Source: a virus. From it: 47,297 bases of DNA. The translations under genes were made by a program, and so were the position numbers. Location: the IMG/VR virus record IMGVR_UViG_3300048672_000226, positions 1 through 47,297 of that record. The stretch is one strand, 5' to 3'. Below are positions 16,901 through 25,385 of the stretch, piece by piece; positions within the stretch are counted from its first letter, which is position 1, and each line of letters begins with the position of its first letter. A model generated the notes under the pieces. The model saw only the letters and a program-made list of their open reading frames with translations. It ran no database searches and had not been told where the DNA came from.

Positions 16901-17590
16901 GCTGTATTTAGGTAGTAATCCACCGTATGCGTATTTTAATGCTAGTTGTCCTCTGTCTTTAGCTTCTGTAGCCATTTTATTAGGTATTTCAAAATAACCT
17001 GTCCATAAAGCGGCTGCTTCTTCTTTTGTTATTTCTGGGTCTTGCAAAGCATCATATAAAGTCTTCCCTTTATACCTATTTACTAAATCACCATAACGTG
17101 AATTATAATCTCTGTACATAGGTTTTGAACTCTTGTATATAACAGTCTGTTTTGCCTCCTTCATAGCAAACTCTGTCTGTATTGTAGGGTCATGTATAGG
17201 GCTTTTATTAGATTCAGCAAAACTTTTTAAATTGTCAAGTCTGCCTACTCTATGCTGATATAATCCAAATGAAGGAGTATCTAAATGTAAATCTCCAGAT
17301 GTTCCAGAGTTCCATGCAGATTCTTTTTCTATATTACCCATTATTCCAGCTACACCATTTCTGTTATTAAGGTGCTTCATTAATGTATTAGCTACAGCAG
17401 ACTTAGATTCTTCGGCAGAGTACTTCTGACTTCTATCTCTAGTCTTCGGTATACCTATAGCATAGTCTACCTTAAATGGTTTATTATATACAGAAGTACC
17501 ATCAGCAACAGCTACGTTGCCTTTTATATCTCTTGAATCTATATGTAACCTAGAAGGGTCATTAGCTATTTCGCCTGCTCCTATTTTCAT
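13991..17590 (-). CDS. Tail-lysozyme cargo protein (crAss cargo C1-like)
   Basis: This encodes 1,199 residues. Residues 65-125 match the phage tail lysozyme fold: NGVAGIMGNIEKESAW (78-93), with Glu90 as the likely catalytic acid, then FGLYQHRVGRLDNLKSFA (108-125). Later there is a repeated Lys/Gly-Gly texture (YGGLLPKYSIGGK, YSKGGQLM, YAKGGEVN), and then an HEEGGVEGTGGERVFSDRL segment typical of large internal proteins of Bacteroidetes phages. The C-terminal third is Pro/Lys-rich and then Gln/Ala-rich helical. The expected role is a packaged protein that cuts peptidoglycan during genome delivery. Its ATG overlaps the previous stop (ATGA). The lysozyme domain is well supported; the cargo C1 assignment rests on position beside the second cargo protein and the polymerase. 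Confidence 0.7.
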   Translation of the reverse strand: MKIGAGEIANDPSRLHIDSRDIKGNVAVADGTSVYNKPFKVDYAIGIPKTRDRSQKYSAEESKSAVANTLMKHLNNRNGVAGIMGNIEKESAWNSGTSGDLHLDTPSFGLYQHRVGRLDNLKSFAESNKSPIHDPTIQTEFAMKEAKQTVIYKSSKPMYRDYNSRYGDLVNRYKGKTLYDALQDPEITKEEAAALWTGYFEIPNKMATEAKDRGQLALKYAYGGLLPKYSIGGKIDAKDALGRTYTKTKDGRYLNTDNNKLYSYDVISRQFIPIEEKGIIDKYITPVVDKALSTVGLNYGKTSNKPITIDLNSKVKASLNDNPVQGHTIMGGEFIEDEGNSIRTKKEWYKNKDGVFGDKEIPVKNIKTYYGVENDKLIIGGMDKFKDETVIIPVRSKDIPIHKTGFKTSGIFNETTILKLEDSLGRLIPHNIKQGGKAILYSETTGNKVFINADTPENSKKLIDDFIQKNPKTKYIMLDNGRFRNHLQNKEGLKPSDFFQYGTHTFGDNKTYNLVKYSKGGQLMKKDIFDIGGVISLATGISQGLGKATEQFIDPMNPNAALSGFAGALNNPLTAPLGFITGYMDARKKQNLFAQQNTATARNSYEAGKVNMAAYTGNFNQAGGFYAKGGEVNEPYEVEDKEVVQGHGVNIEGGKSQQLASDLHVIKGETHEEGGVEGTGGERVFSDRLKPSEPFKGVLKTLGFKADSDTYATLVTKLGKMKGKMEKKLEKTDHISRNTATSMLPKLDMLIEATFQDQEASKGEQEKMPAMFAFGGYLNQPKPKPKPKTTHLVTASQIDNNEQQYKIGQPYTIKGTNYVYTGQSFKPLDVDVNDPTYSELSKSSVSVSDVKPYTIPTVNKVKPEVYVKNEKGILDHAAESVGNFISSISDYMTSPKTTVQKPVVQAVKKVTKPVIDNRPVIKPVIAKSYAPPIAGTPPAIVETPKPKTFATVPAIQPIKNSKLTFTPSAIKMQALKPATLQAPEVATQDKDTASSLSSITPYALSALGYLNDTLANNKLQAPAAQERFTALPNTYVDRSAQQRYSNEAAVRSMLSQVPNDKAAQQAATATLLSSNNQVAAAENARRDAYNQELTAQNQAVNQANVQQNNAYRQSYVDFNNAKVANQQQAGTQMLGNINTGLKEEELRKLDLAKLGLILKAKSTGRAGLTATATEDLKSMFKSLGLSDREIAERMKGIPD
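15289..15320 (+). repeat. Dispersed motif copy E
   Basis: The plus strand reads a pyrimidine-rich TTTTCTCCTGTTCTCC followed by TTTACTGGCTTCTTGG. It lies inside the lysozyme cargo gene, antisense to coding. Its core differs from copies B, F and J by one base. Confidence 0.75.
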
Positions 17591-18345
17591 CGTCGTACTG
17601 GTTTAGATTGTATTGATACATCAAATATCTTTAGGTCTAGTTGTAAAGCGTTATTGAATTTAAGCTTTAATATAACATAATCATCCTCTAATCTTCTAAG
17701 CAGTTCGTTAGCTTTAGTAGGATTTACATTACCTGTGTTAATAACACAATCATCCAGAAATTCAGTAAATGTTTCTACATTGTTATTGACAATCATATCT
17801 CTGAACTTATTGAAGTTCCAATAGCTTCTTACCTTTCTTGTATTATATACATCGTAGTTTTGCTGTATAGTTTTGTTTGTATCGAAAGGTATCAATGTTT
17901 GCTCGTTAGTGCTTTGATATGATGTGTGTAAGCTTATACTACTTAACGTCATATTCTGTAACTCTAGGTCACTTGTACCTATAGCTTCTACATCTGTATT
18001 CCAACTCACATTAACCAGCTGCATAGGTAATGTGCCTTTTTCTGTTTTGTATGGTGTTGTAAATACAGGTGTTATATATGATGGATACGTTTTATTTTCA
18101 TAAAATGTTCCTACAGAATCATGGTCATTATGTCTATACAAGAAGCCATTAAAGAGAGAAATGAGAGAACTCGTTTCAGTATCCCTCCCACTCCATATAC
18201 CTTCTGGTATATAGTCATGGAAACTTACCCATGAATTATCTACCGAAGTAAAGCTAATAGTGTAACTAGCATCGTCTAAATCTGTTACATCTTCTAATTC
18301 TACCTCTACGGTATCCTCTGGTATATTACATGGTTGGCAAATCAT
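17587..18345 (-). CDS. Detached muzzle C-terminal-like domain protein
   Basis: This encodes 252 residues. The segment SYTISFTSVDNSWVSFHDYI (about 27-46), followed by a Phe-Asn-Gly-Phe-Leu-Tyr-Arg-His-Asn run (66-74), Gly-Thr-Phe-Tyr and a beta-rich region, resembles the C-terminal part of crAss-like muzzle proteins as I know them. There the segment normally sits in the same polypeptide. Here it is a separate gene, two genes downstream of the 1,339-residue muzzle protein. The C-terminal 80 residues contain two helical segments and then strands. It overlaps its neighbours on both sides by ATGA junctions. I infer a tail component that completes the muzzle. The alternative is an independent tail protein that shares the domain. 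Confidence 0.5.
   Translation of the reverse strand: MICQPCNIPEDTVEVELEDVTDLDDASYTISFTSVDNSWVSFHDYIPEGIWSGRDTETSSLISLFNGFLYRHNDHDSVGTFYENKTYPSYITPVFTTPYKTEKGTLPMQLVNVSWNTDVEAIGTSDLELQNMTLSSISLHTSYQSTNEQTLIPFDTNKTIQQNYDVYNTRKVRSYWNFNKFRDMIVNNNVETFTEFLDDCVINTGNVNPTKANELLRRLEDDYVILKLKFNNALQLDLKIFDVSIQSKPVRR
18139..18168 (-). repeat. Dispersed motif copy F
   Basis: The minus strand reads TCTCTCATTTCTCTC followed by TTTAATGGCTTCTTG. It lies inside the detached muzzle-domain gene, in the frame that reads Phe-Asn-Gly-Phe-Leu. Confidence 0.75.
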
Positions 18346-19328
18346 TGTATTAAATGTTTAAAGTATTTACCAGCTTCTTTCATTTCTTTTACATACATAT
18401 ATGATGCTGTACTTGGATTTATAAACGAGAAGTCATCATTAAATGGCATCTTTAATTTATATGCGCCTTTATCAAACAGCTCTTTATTATCTGACATCAC
18501 ACCAGCATTGTGCATGAAAGGTCTTTCTAGGTATGTTTTAAAATCAGAAGTACCCCAACTAAAATCTAAAAGCGGTGTCTCGATAACTTTGAATTTATGT
18601 TTCCATAAACAAAACAGTTCAGCCCACATTCCCGCTGTCCATATCTGTATCTTCCTATCTTGGTAAAACTGTTCTAATGATTTACTTAATGAGGCATCTT
18701 CTGGAAAGTATACAGAGTGGTATTCAAATAACTCATTCATATATTCCTGCTTGACCTGTGATATTGTATTATATATATTATCACAATCAGCTGATACTTC
18801 ATTCCAATATGCAGCGTTTGTACCAATACCGTAATACTGCGCACCTCCACTGTTATTACGGTTACTTAGAATATTATTATATGTAACGCCTGTAACTTTA
18901 CACATATCGTCTATTATAGTTCTACCCTTTTGTTTAAGGTAGTCATATCCTAGATAACTGCTACATGGCGCTACGTAATATGCTCCATCTTGCATTAATG
19001 TGTAGTTAGGTATATCCCTGTAAATTATATCAGAATCGTGGTACAATATATACTCTTTTTCAAATTCTGGAAAATCTTTAAAGAATTTTTCAAAAAGTTT
19101 AGGTCGGACTATAGGTAGGTATGCAGAAGTATAGTCTTTCTTATAAAAGATTACTCTAATACCTGTCTCTTTTGCAAGCTTAATATAGTTTTGGTCTGGT
19201 GCTGTTTCATACTCTATCACTATAATAACTTTACTCATGTCTATTCCAACACGAATAAAGTTATATACCTGTACTAGCGTTTGCCAATACATGAATACCG
19301 ATTGACTAAAAGAGGTTATATGGTACAT
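18342..19328 (-). CDS. GT-A type glycosyltransferase
   Basis: This encodes 328 residues. Residues 33-39 (KVIIVIE) form a first Rossmann-type strand. The segment YILYHDSDIIYRD (93-105) carries the DxD metal/nucleotide-sugar motif at Asp98-Asp100. GGAQYYG (161-167) and MHNAGV (272-277) match the acceptor/donor-loop positions seen in GT-A enzymes. It has no membrane segment. The open frame begins at 19328, 13 nt inside the previous gene, but the domain starts at Met31, so an ATG at 19238 is a credible alternative start. It sits between a possible glycosidase and the detached muzzle domain. It may modify the phage's own Thr-rich tail proteins or host surface glycans; the acceptor cannot be read from sequence. 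Confidence 0.72.
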   Translation of the reverse strand: MYHITSFSQSVFMYWQTLVQVYNFIRVGIDMSKVIIVIEYETAPDQNYIKLAKETGIRVIFYKKDYTSAYLPIVRPKLFEKFFKDFPEFEKEYILYHDSDIIYRDIPNYTLMQDGAYYVAPCSSYLGYDYLKQKGRTIIDDMCKVTGVTYNNILSNRNNSGGAQYYGIGTNAAYWNEVSADCDNIYNTISQVKQEYMNELFEYHSVYFPEDASLSKSLEQFYQDRKIQIWTAGMWAELFCLWKHKFKVIETPLLDFSWGTSDFKTYLERPFMHNAGVMSDNKELFDKGAYKLKMPFNDDFSFINPSTASYMYVKEMKEAGKYFKHLIQ

Positions 19329-20656
19329 CTGTATAATTCAGCTTTAGTTCCTTTTACTGGTAATGTTACATTTAATCCTGTAGTTGTATCAAATACTCTA
19401 ACAGTCTTTGTACTTAGATTAGATGCCCAGTTATTCATTACTAGAATAACACACTCTGTTTTAGCATCATTGTACTTTAATTGTACAACAGGCTCAGCAT
19501 ATAATTTATTATATGGTACTAGCTTAAATACTCCTGTACGAATATTATTACCATACTGAAAATCTGGAGTTTCCCAGCCATGCCCTGTAGCTTGAATAAT
19601 ATCTTTGTTTGGGCTTATGTGCTGTATAGCTAAATCCCAATATAGTCTATTACCTTTCCACACTCTAGGTAATACTTTAGCCCATGTCTCTGTACCTATA
19701 GATGTTTGAACAAGACCCATTTCCTGCTCTATACTCAAATCATCAGAATCTATTTGAGGCATTACTCCTTCCCAACCTAGTAAACCATCACATCGAGATA
19801 AGCACACTAATGCTGCATTATGTACATACTCTGCATTAGCATTAGCCTTAGCTCCTGATAGGTTAATAAACTGTCCATCTTGTCGCTTTCTTTGCATACT
19901 ATGTAAAAATGGAAATCCATCTACTGTTTCATTCTCCATCCATAATAAACCATACAATGGCATATTACCATATTTCAATTCAGCTAGCTGCTTTTGATAT
20001 ATGATATATGCAGGATAGTCATAGTTGTTATCATTGAAACTGTATATCTGCTGTAACATAGAGTTACAACCTACATCTACCTGTGCTGAATATATTAAGC
20101 TCGTATTGGAATACGGGTTTATCAAATTACTGATATTGCCTGATACATTATACCATTGGCTTAAATTACCTATAGCTTGAAATGAGTATAGACACACTTT
20201 GGTAGTAGGGCTATTTGCAATAACAGCTCCAATCAAACTTCGCAACTTATCCCTCTTAGATATATTACCTGCTACAGCAGCTCCATCATAACCAAGCGGT
20301 GTTTCAGCATTTAGCCAAACTATATCTTCCGTATTTAAAGCTAGTGTCCATTGGCTTTCATCGTGCGGATTAGAAGGATTCCATCCAAAATCTGTAAAAT
20401 TAACACGCTTGCTTGCAGGGTAATTTGTAAGACCTCCTAAGTTTGTATAGAATCTATTATGCCCTATACGCTCTAGCGGAATTTTATTACTAACTATTCC
20501 TGCTACATCCTGTTCTGTTCTTAGCATAGATGCTGATACCTTATTACTAGGTAATGAAGCATCTGGAAATGTTGTATAGTCTGGTAATCTCTTTGACGCA
20601 AAGGACATAGAGTTCCAAAACCATGATGGTGTTGCTGATGTAGTTACCTTTGTCAT
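19316..20656 (-). CDS. Tail-associated protein, possibly glycoside-hydrolase-like
   Basis: This encodes 446 residues and I do not recognise the family. The layout looks like an alpha/beta barrel: strands ending in acidic residues, such as DIVWLNAETP (111-120, Glu118) and PLYGLLWMENETVDG (233-247, Glu241 and Glu243), separated by helices. A C-terminal beta-sandwich-like region follows (about 370-446). Two acidic residues at strand ends would suit a retaining glycoside hydrolase, but this is inference. It has no signal peptide. The ATG overlaps the muzzle stop (ATGA), and the glycosyltransferase frame opens inside its last codons. A virion enzyme acting on capsule or glycans, or a non-catalytic binding protein, are both possible. 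Confidence 0.4.
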   Translation of the reverse strand: MTKVTTSATPSWFWNSMSFASKRLPDYTTFPDASLPSNKVSASMLRTEQDVAGIVSNKIPLERIGHNRFYTNLGGLTNYPASKRVNFTDFGWNPSNPHDESQWTLALNTEDIVWLNAETPLGYDGAAVAGNISKRDKLRSLIGAVIANSPTTKVCLYSFQAIGNLSQWYNVSGNISNLINPYSNTSLIYSAQVDVGCNSMLQQIYSFNDNNYDYPAYIIYQKQLAELKYGNMPLYGLLWMENETVDGFPFLHSMQRKRQDGQFINLSGAKANANAEYVHNAALVCLSRCDGLLGWEGVMPQIDSDDLSIEQEMGLVQTSIGTETWAKVLPRVWKGNRLYWDLAIQHISPNKDIIQATGHGWETPDFQYGNNIRTGVFKLVPYNKLYAEPVVQLKYNDAKTECVILVMNNWASNLSTKTVRVFDTTTGLNVTLPVKGTKAELYRCTI

Positions 20657-23600
20657 TCTGCTACTTGTATAGTATATGAAAATGAATTTACATTATCTGC
20701 ATTAGTGGGGTCTATTTGCACTATTTGTATTTCTACAGTACACCCTTTATAATGCGCTGGTATTGTGTAGTTTACAAGAGGAGAATTAGATACTGCCTCT
20801 TTATTAAACTTCCAGTATTTAGTATATGCTGGATTGTAATTATTCCATGCTGAATCTGTTATTGTTAGTCCATCATTTGCTATCTCTAACTTGCTTGCCC
20901 AGAATAATAGATTACCACCATTATCATAAATACCATAACCAGTTCCTACATAAATACCGCTTTGGTAATGCTTGAACGGTGCTAGTATTCTTGTATTGCT
21001 TGGAGTGCTTAATGCAGAAGCACTGACTGTAGATGATGCTGTTGTTATTACACCATTTACAACTCCAACCTTTTTCAGAATACTATTGCTATCAAAAAAC
21101 GCAATGTATCCAGTACCTAATAACTGTGTACCAAGTGTATCTTTAAATACCACAGAACCGATATTAATACCGTTTGTAGTATATACTGTTTGAAGTGTGT
21201 TCGATACTCTACTAAATACATTTAATATACTATCAAATATATCCGCATCGCTTTGATATATAGTAGGGTTACCTATAAATATATTATCAACTCTTTGCAA
21301 ATTACTAGGCGGTTGCGTTGTAGTTGCTTGAGTTGTAGAGGTAGTCGGTGCAATAGTCGTTGTAGTCGCCACAGTAGTTGTACTTGTTGGTACAGTTGTA
21401 GTTGGCGCTACAGTAGTCGTAGTAGGAGCAGTAGTAGATGGTGCAGTAGAAGGTAATGAAGAATCAGTAACTCTTCTATACCTCCCTTCCTTAAATACTA
21501 TATCTCCAAGACCTAGTGTTCTTTTAAAGAAGCTGTCAGCCTCTTTCCATAATCCTGCAAACCTAGACATATCTTGCTGTTTTAATTGTTTGAACTTTCT
21601 TGTAAGTAAAAGTCTATCATATCGTTCATCATACGCAGCTTGCATTGCATATCCATTATACGGATTATCTCCATAACACTCTTTGTTGTCTTTAAAGAAT
21701 GTACGTAAACCTAAATCAGATATGACTTTTACATTATCAGCAACAATAAACCAAGCTCCTTTATCTACATCATAGAATACATATCCTAACGGACACAGCA
21801 AGCATGAAAACTTATGCTTTGTTCCTAATTGCCCTAGTTTTGTATGTAGTATCTCTTCTGGCTCTGATGCAAATATATCAGACGTTCCTAAATATATTAG
21901 CTCTGTAGAGGTTTGAAGTTGTCTGTTCTTAGGTATTGTTTTATATAAAGCTTCTTCATAATGTATATATAAAAAGTTAAGTCCTCCTTGAAGATTACTT
22001 ATCTTACCTCTATTAGTAGCTCCTGTAAATTTATCACCTTGTTTAAAGTTTCTCCAAAAGTTCTTGTTAGATGCTTCTCCTTTACTACGTATTATTGAAA
22101 ACAGCTCTTTCTGTATAAAGTTATTAAATACCTCTGGTGTTAATATTTCACTAACTTGATACACATTCAAACTGTTAAAGTCTTTACTGTAACCAGACTT
22201 AAACAGATTCGGTTCTAGGTCTTTTCTAAAATCTTTTAAATAGGTATTGTAATAATCTATAAAAGCACTTTTTGGAAAATACCTTGTATAACCATTTAGC
22301 TCATTAACATTCTCATACCTTAATCCAATATTATATTGAGATTCACAGATAAATCTATGCACAGCTTTTATTCCTCCATATATACCATCAAACTTAGACG
22401 TATCATCAGAACCAGAAGTTATATCATTATAATCTTTACTGTTTACTCTGTTAGTTAATCTGCCATATGTATTAAAGCTATAATCACATATAAATATATC
22501 ACCACCCCAAATAGTATTCATACTAGAGTTACTTAGTGATACTATCGTTTGTTGATTAAACTTAGAATAGCAATTTTTAATCACATTTAAAAGAGTAACT
22601 AAAAACGTTTCATAATACGCATTAGAATCGTATGCTGTATTTGCTACATCTGTTGTTATCTCTTGACTTCCCTCATTACGGATTAGAATATTTTGTAAAT
22701 ACCTTGTAGGTAAATCTGTATGTAACGGAGTTACAAATGGCATATCATCAAACTCAAATGTTACACAAGCTTCTGTTAATAGATTGTCTACATCATTAGA
22801 TATTGTATTAAATGGTACAATCTGTGTATCTTTAACAGTTTGATAATCTTCTGTAATACCAACCGATTTAGCATTTACACTATCTGTAAAATCAGCTTTA
22901 AGGAAGTATGATTTATCATTCTTACCACTACCTAAGTCATTGGTAAGAAAAAATCCCTCCATTGCCTTTTTCTGCAATCTGTATTCTAATCTTAATCCAT
23001 TGAATGTAGGATTTATACCACTATGTAAATATTCAAAAGGGTACACTCTAGGTTTATGAGAAGCGTCTAGTCCTGTATTATCTACTTGTGTAATATTCCA
23101 GTTACCTCCCATACTGACACGCTGATTAAGCTCATACCCTCTATCTTTTTCAGTATGGAATATTATAATACTTTGTCCGCTTGTTGTAGAGTTATTGAAG
23201 TCTCTTCTAGCAAAACCTATCTCATATCCGTATGGTATATCTCCATTACAGTCTACTAACGCTGCTAGATTTATACCATTGACTTTTATACCGAGCCTAT
23301 CCATTGTGGACACACCGTATGAATCTTGTGTATATAGATTAGCTTTACACCACGCTAAAGATGGAAATTTGAAATGTCTTACATTACCTCCATTGAAACC
23401 GCAGTTATCTGGATATACCTCATTCCGATTTTCCCAAAATGACATACGTCCTCTTGTAACACCTCCAGATGTTGTAATCACACTACAGGTATCTTTTATC
23501 TGATACCGTAGAAATGTTTCTCCGTTAGCTAATGTAATAGGTGTCTTTTCAAAGTTAGTCCCTTCTCTACCTTGAAGTACGTGCCATCTACCAATACCCC

Positions 23601-24672
23601 ACTGCCAGTGAAAGCGTATATAAAAAGCGTACACCTCTCCATGAGCAAATGTCCTTTCTACATTATTCTTAAATGTGCTTTCTGTTTTAACTTCTTCTAG
23701 TTTAGATAGCCACTCTACAGTGTACGTATTTACCTCTTCTTGCATATTAGGTTCTACATAGTTACCTAATTCAGCAGCGAATAGCTCTTTTTGGACTTGA
23801 GTTAAATGGCGTATTGTTTTATATATGGCATAGTCTATAGAAAATTCAGCAAGGTCTATAGATGTCTTTAACTCCTGTCCTGTTATAGTTACGTCTAAAA
23901 AGGAAGATGTTATATTTTCTTTAGTATAGTATTTAGCTGTAAGTACTCCATCCCTAGTTTCTAAAAACCCGATGTGTATATACGCATACGATAAGTCTAT
24001 GCCTGTTATATTTAAAGCTATTGCTTTAGTAGTATAGTCTTGTGGTGAGTTTCCATCAAAGTCTGTATAATTACCATAGTTATCTTTTACGATATTAATA
24101 GGATTATACATTTTAAATATGTTAGATACTGAACCATCTAAACGCTCTAATTGCACAAATGGTATCCAACTACCAGACTGTAATGACCCTCCTGTAGTAA
24201 TTACCGAACTTTCTATCTTAGGAGCTACCGCATGATTGAATAATAATGTATTTTCACAAGTTACATCAGCATCTTCTGTATTTAGGTTTAGTGTTCTAGG
24301 TGGATTGAAGTTATCTGTCCATGCTATAACCGTCTCATTCTTATTGTTTATATAAAATTCACCATGTATAGGATACAGGGTATTAAATGCAAAACAAAAC
24401 AAGTCTGTTACTTTACGGTATTTACCATACTTATTAACAATACCTATTTCTGAACTACCCCCATTAGTAATAGTAAAAAGCACAAAAGAGCTGTCTGGTA
24501 TATTTATTACACCTACTACAGTTCTTTGTACTCCATCTATAAGAGTAAATCCTTTTTCATTAGTGATTGCTCCTAGCGAATCAGTCTTTAGAATATTCTT
24601 GTTAATGCGAGTAGACCCTTCTGGATTCTGTGAAGGTTTACCATCTAACCACATACCTTTTGAATGTTTCAT
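20653..24672 (-). CDS. Muzzle ('tail stabilization') protein, crAss-like
   Basis: This encodes 1,339 residues. The N-terminus (MKHSKGMWLDGKPSQNPEGS, then a Thr-Arg-Ile-Asn run) and the early DNFNPPRTLNL segment are typical of the large crAss-like muzzle protein that forms the distal tail tube. A long beta-rich body runs to about residue 1060. A mucin-like Thr/Pro/Ala/Ser linker follows (about 1072-1121, repeats of TTTxAPTTT type), then a 218-residue beta-sandwich-like tail. The usual C-terminal segment with the SFHDYIP-like motif is missing here and appears in the gene at 17587-18345. The ATG shares one base with the peptidase stop (TAATG). The family call rests on size, order and the N-terminal motif. 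Confidence 0.75.
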   Translation of the reverse strand: MKHSKGMWLDGKPSQNPEGSTRINKNILKTDSLGAITNEKGFTLIDGVQRTVVGVINIPDSSFVLFTITNGGSSEIGIVNKYGKYRKVTDLFCFAFNTLYPIHGEFYINNKNETVIAWTDNFNPPRTLNLNTEDADVTCENTLLFNHAVAPKIESSVITTGGSLQSGSWIPFVQLERLDGSVSNIFKMYNPINIVKDNYGNYTDFDGNSPQDYTTKAIALNITGIDLSYAYIHIGFLETRDGVLTAKYYTKENITSSFLDVTITGQELKTSIDLAEFSIDYAIYKTIRHLTQVQKELFAAELGNYVEPNMQEEVNTYTVEWLSKLEEVKTESTFKNNVERTFAHGEVYAFYIRFHWQWGIGRWHVLQGREGTNFEKTPITLANGETFLRYQIKDTCSVITTSGGVTRGRMSFWENRNEVYPDNCGFNGGNVRHFKFPSLAWCKANLYTQDSYGVSTMDRLGIKVNGINLAALVDCNGDIPYGYEIGFARRDFNNSTTSGQSIIIFHTEKDRGYELNQRVSMGGNWNITQVDNTGLDASHKPRVYPFEYLHSGINPTFNGLRLEYRLQKKAMEGFFLTNDLGSGKNDKSYFLKADFTDSVNAKSVGITEDYQTVKDTQIVPFNTISNDVDNLLTEACVTFEFDDMPFVTPLHTDLPTRYLQNILIRNEGSQEITTDVANTAYDSNAYYETFLVTLLNVIKNCYSKFNQQTIVSLSNSSMNTIWGGDIFICDYSFNTYGRLTNRVNSKDYNDITSGSDDTSKFDGIYGGIKAVHRFICESQYNIGLRYENVNELNGYTRYFPKSAFIDYYNTYLKDFRKDLEPNLFKSGYSKDFNSLNVYQVSEILTPEVFNNFIQKELFSIIRSKGEASNKNFWRNFKQGDKFTGATNRGKISNLQGGLNFLYIHYEEALYKTIPKNRQLQTSTELIYLGTSDIFASEPEEILHTKLGQLGTKHKFSCLLCPLGYVFYDVDKGAWFIVADNVKVISDLGLRTFFKDNKECYGDNPYNGYAMQAAYDERYDRLLLTRKFKQLKQQDMSRFAGLWKEADSFFKRTLGLGDIVFKEGRYRRVTDSSLPSTAPSTTAPTTTTVAPTTTVPTSTTTVATTTTIAPTTSTTQATTTQPPSNLQRVDNIFIGNPTIYQSDADIFDSILNVFSRVSNTLQTVYTTNGINIGSVVFKDTLGTQLLGTGYIAFFDSNSILKKVGVVNGVITTASSTVSASALSTPSNTRILAPFKHYQSGIYVGTGYGIYDNGGNLLFWASKLEIANDGLTITDSAWNNYNPAYTKYWKFNKEAVSNSPLVNYTIPAHYKGCTVEIQIVQIDPTNADNVNSFSYTIQVAE

Positions 24673-25385
24673 TAGTCGTATCTTCGTATATATGTGATTT
24701 TATAAGAACGCTGTTTATAGAAAAAGCCCTGCTCCACTCTATTTAGTGGGTTTGATGTATTACCTTCAAAGACTTTAAACTTATCTTTTTCTGTACTTAC
24801 TAGCTCTTGACCTAGTGATGTATGAGATATGTACAAACCTACATGGTCTATGCGCTTTGAATTGTCTAGTCTGTAGCCTGTGACATATCCAACTTTTAGT
24901 TCGGAAGGGTCTATATACCATTTACCTTTTTCAAATACAATCTTAGATTTATCAATAAAGTTATTACTTGCCCAATACGGCTTATCTACAGTATATGTAA
25001 TACCTGCTTTTGTAAGTATGTAATATACAGTAGCTCCACAATACGCTGATGCTTTAGGTATCTTATTAAATGATACTATCTCATTAATCTGTGGATTTAT
25101 ATTATGTTCTATTTCTAGTTTACCGTTTAGAGTATTACATATATCTATAATACGTTTTTCTATAGGGGTAGCAGATTTCTTCTTTTTCTCTTGACTGGCT
25201 TCTTGCAAAGATAACAAACTGGGTTTAAATACAGTATTAATATTAACTATAGGCTTATCTAGTTTTATTACAGGTATGGCAGAAACAGTTATAGCTTTAG
25301 CTGGCTTTTCAACCTTTGCTAAAGCTATAACCACTACAAATGCTATTGCACTGATAAGTGTATATATATATTTGTTAATATCCAT
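24672..25385 (-). CDS. Membrane-anchored CHAP/NlpC-type peptidase (endolysin candidate)
   Basis: This encodes 237 residues. A single N-terminal hydrophobic segment (about 7-23) serves as a signal anchor. A Lys-rich linker (about 60-75) leads to a papain-like fold: SAYCGATVYYILTKAGI with Cys116, RIDHVGLYI with His181, and FEGNTS with Asn209 form a plausible Cys-His-Asn triad. It most likely cuts peptidoglycan cross-links or amide bonds for lysis. The start lies 43 nt inside the preceding five-helix membrane protein, an arrangement typical of holin-endolysin pairs. It could instead be a virion-associated entry peptidase, given its place directly before the muzzle gene. No Shine-Dalgarno site is seen. 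Confidence 0.68.
   Translation of the reverse strand: MDINKYIYTLISAIAFVVVIALAKVEKPAKAITVSAIPVIKLDKPIVNINTVFKPSLLSLQEASQEKKKKSATPIEKRIIDICNTLNGKLEIEHNINPQINEIVSFNKIPKASAYCGATVYYILTKAGITYTVDKPYWASNNFIDKSKIVFEKGKWYIDPSELKVGYVTGYRLDNSKRIDHVGLYISHTSLGQELVSTEKDKFKVFEGNTSNPLNRVEQGFFYKQRSYKITYIRRYD
25176..25205 (+). repeat. Dispersed motif copy G
   Basis: The plus strand reads TTTCTTCTTTTTCTC followed by TTGACTGGCTTCTTG. It lies inside the CHAP-type peptidase gene, where it encodes the Lys-rich linker. Confidence 0.7.
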
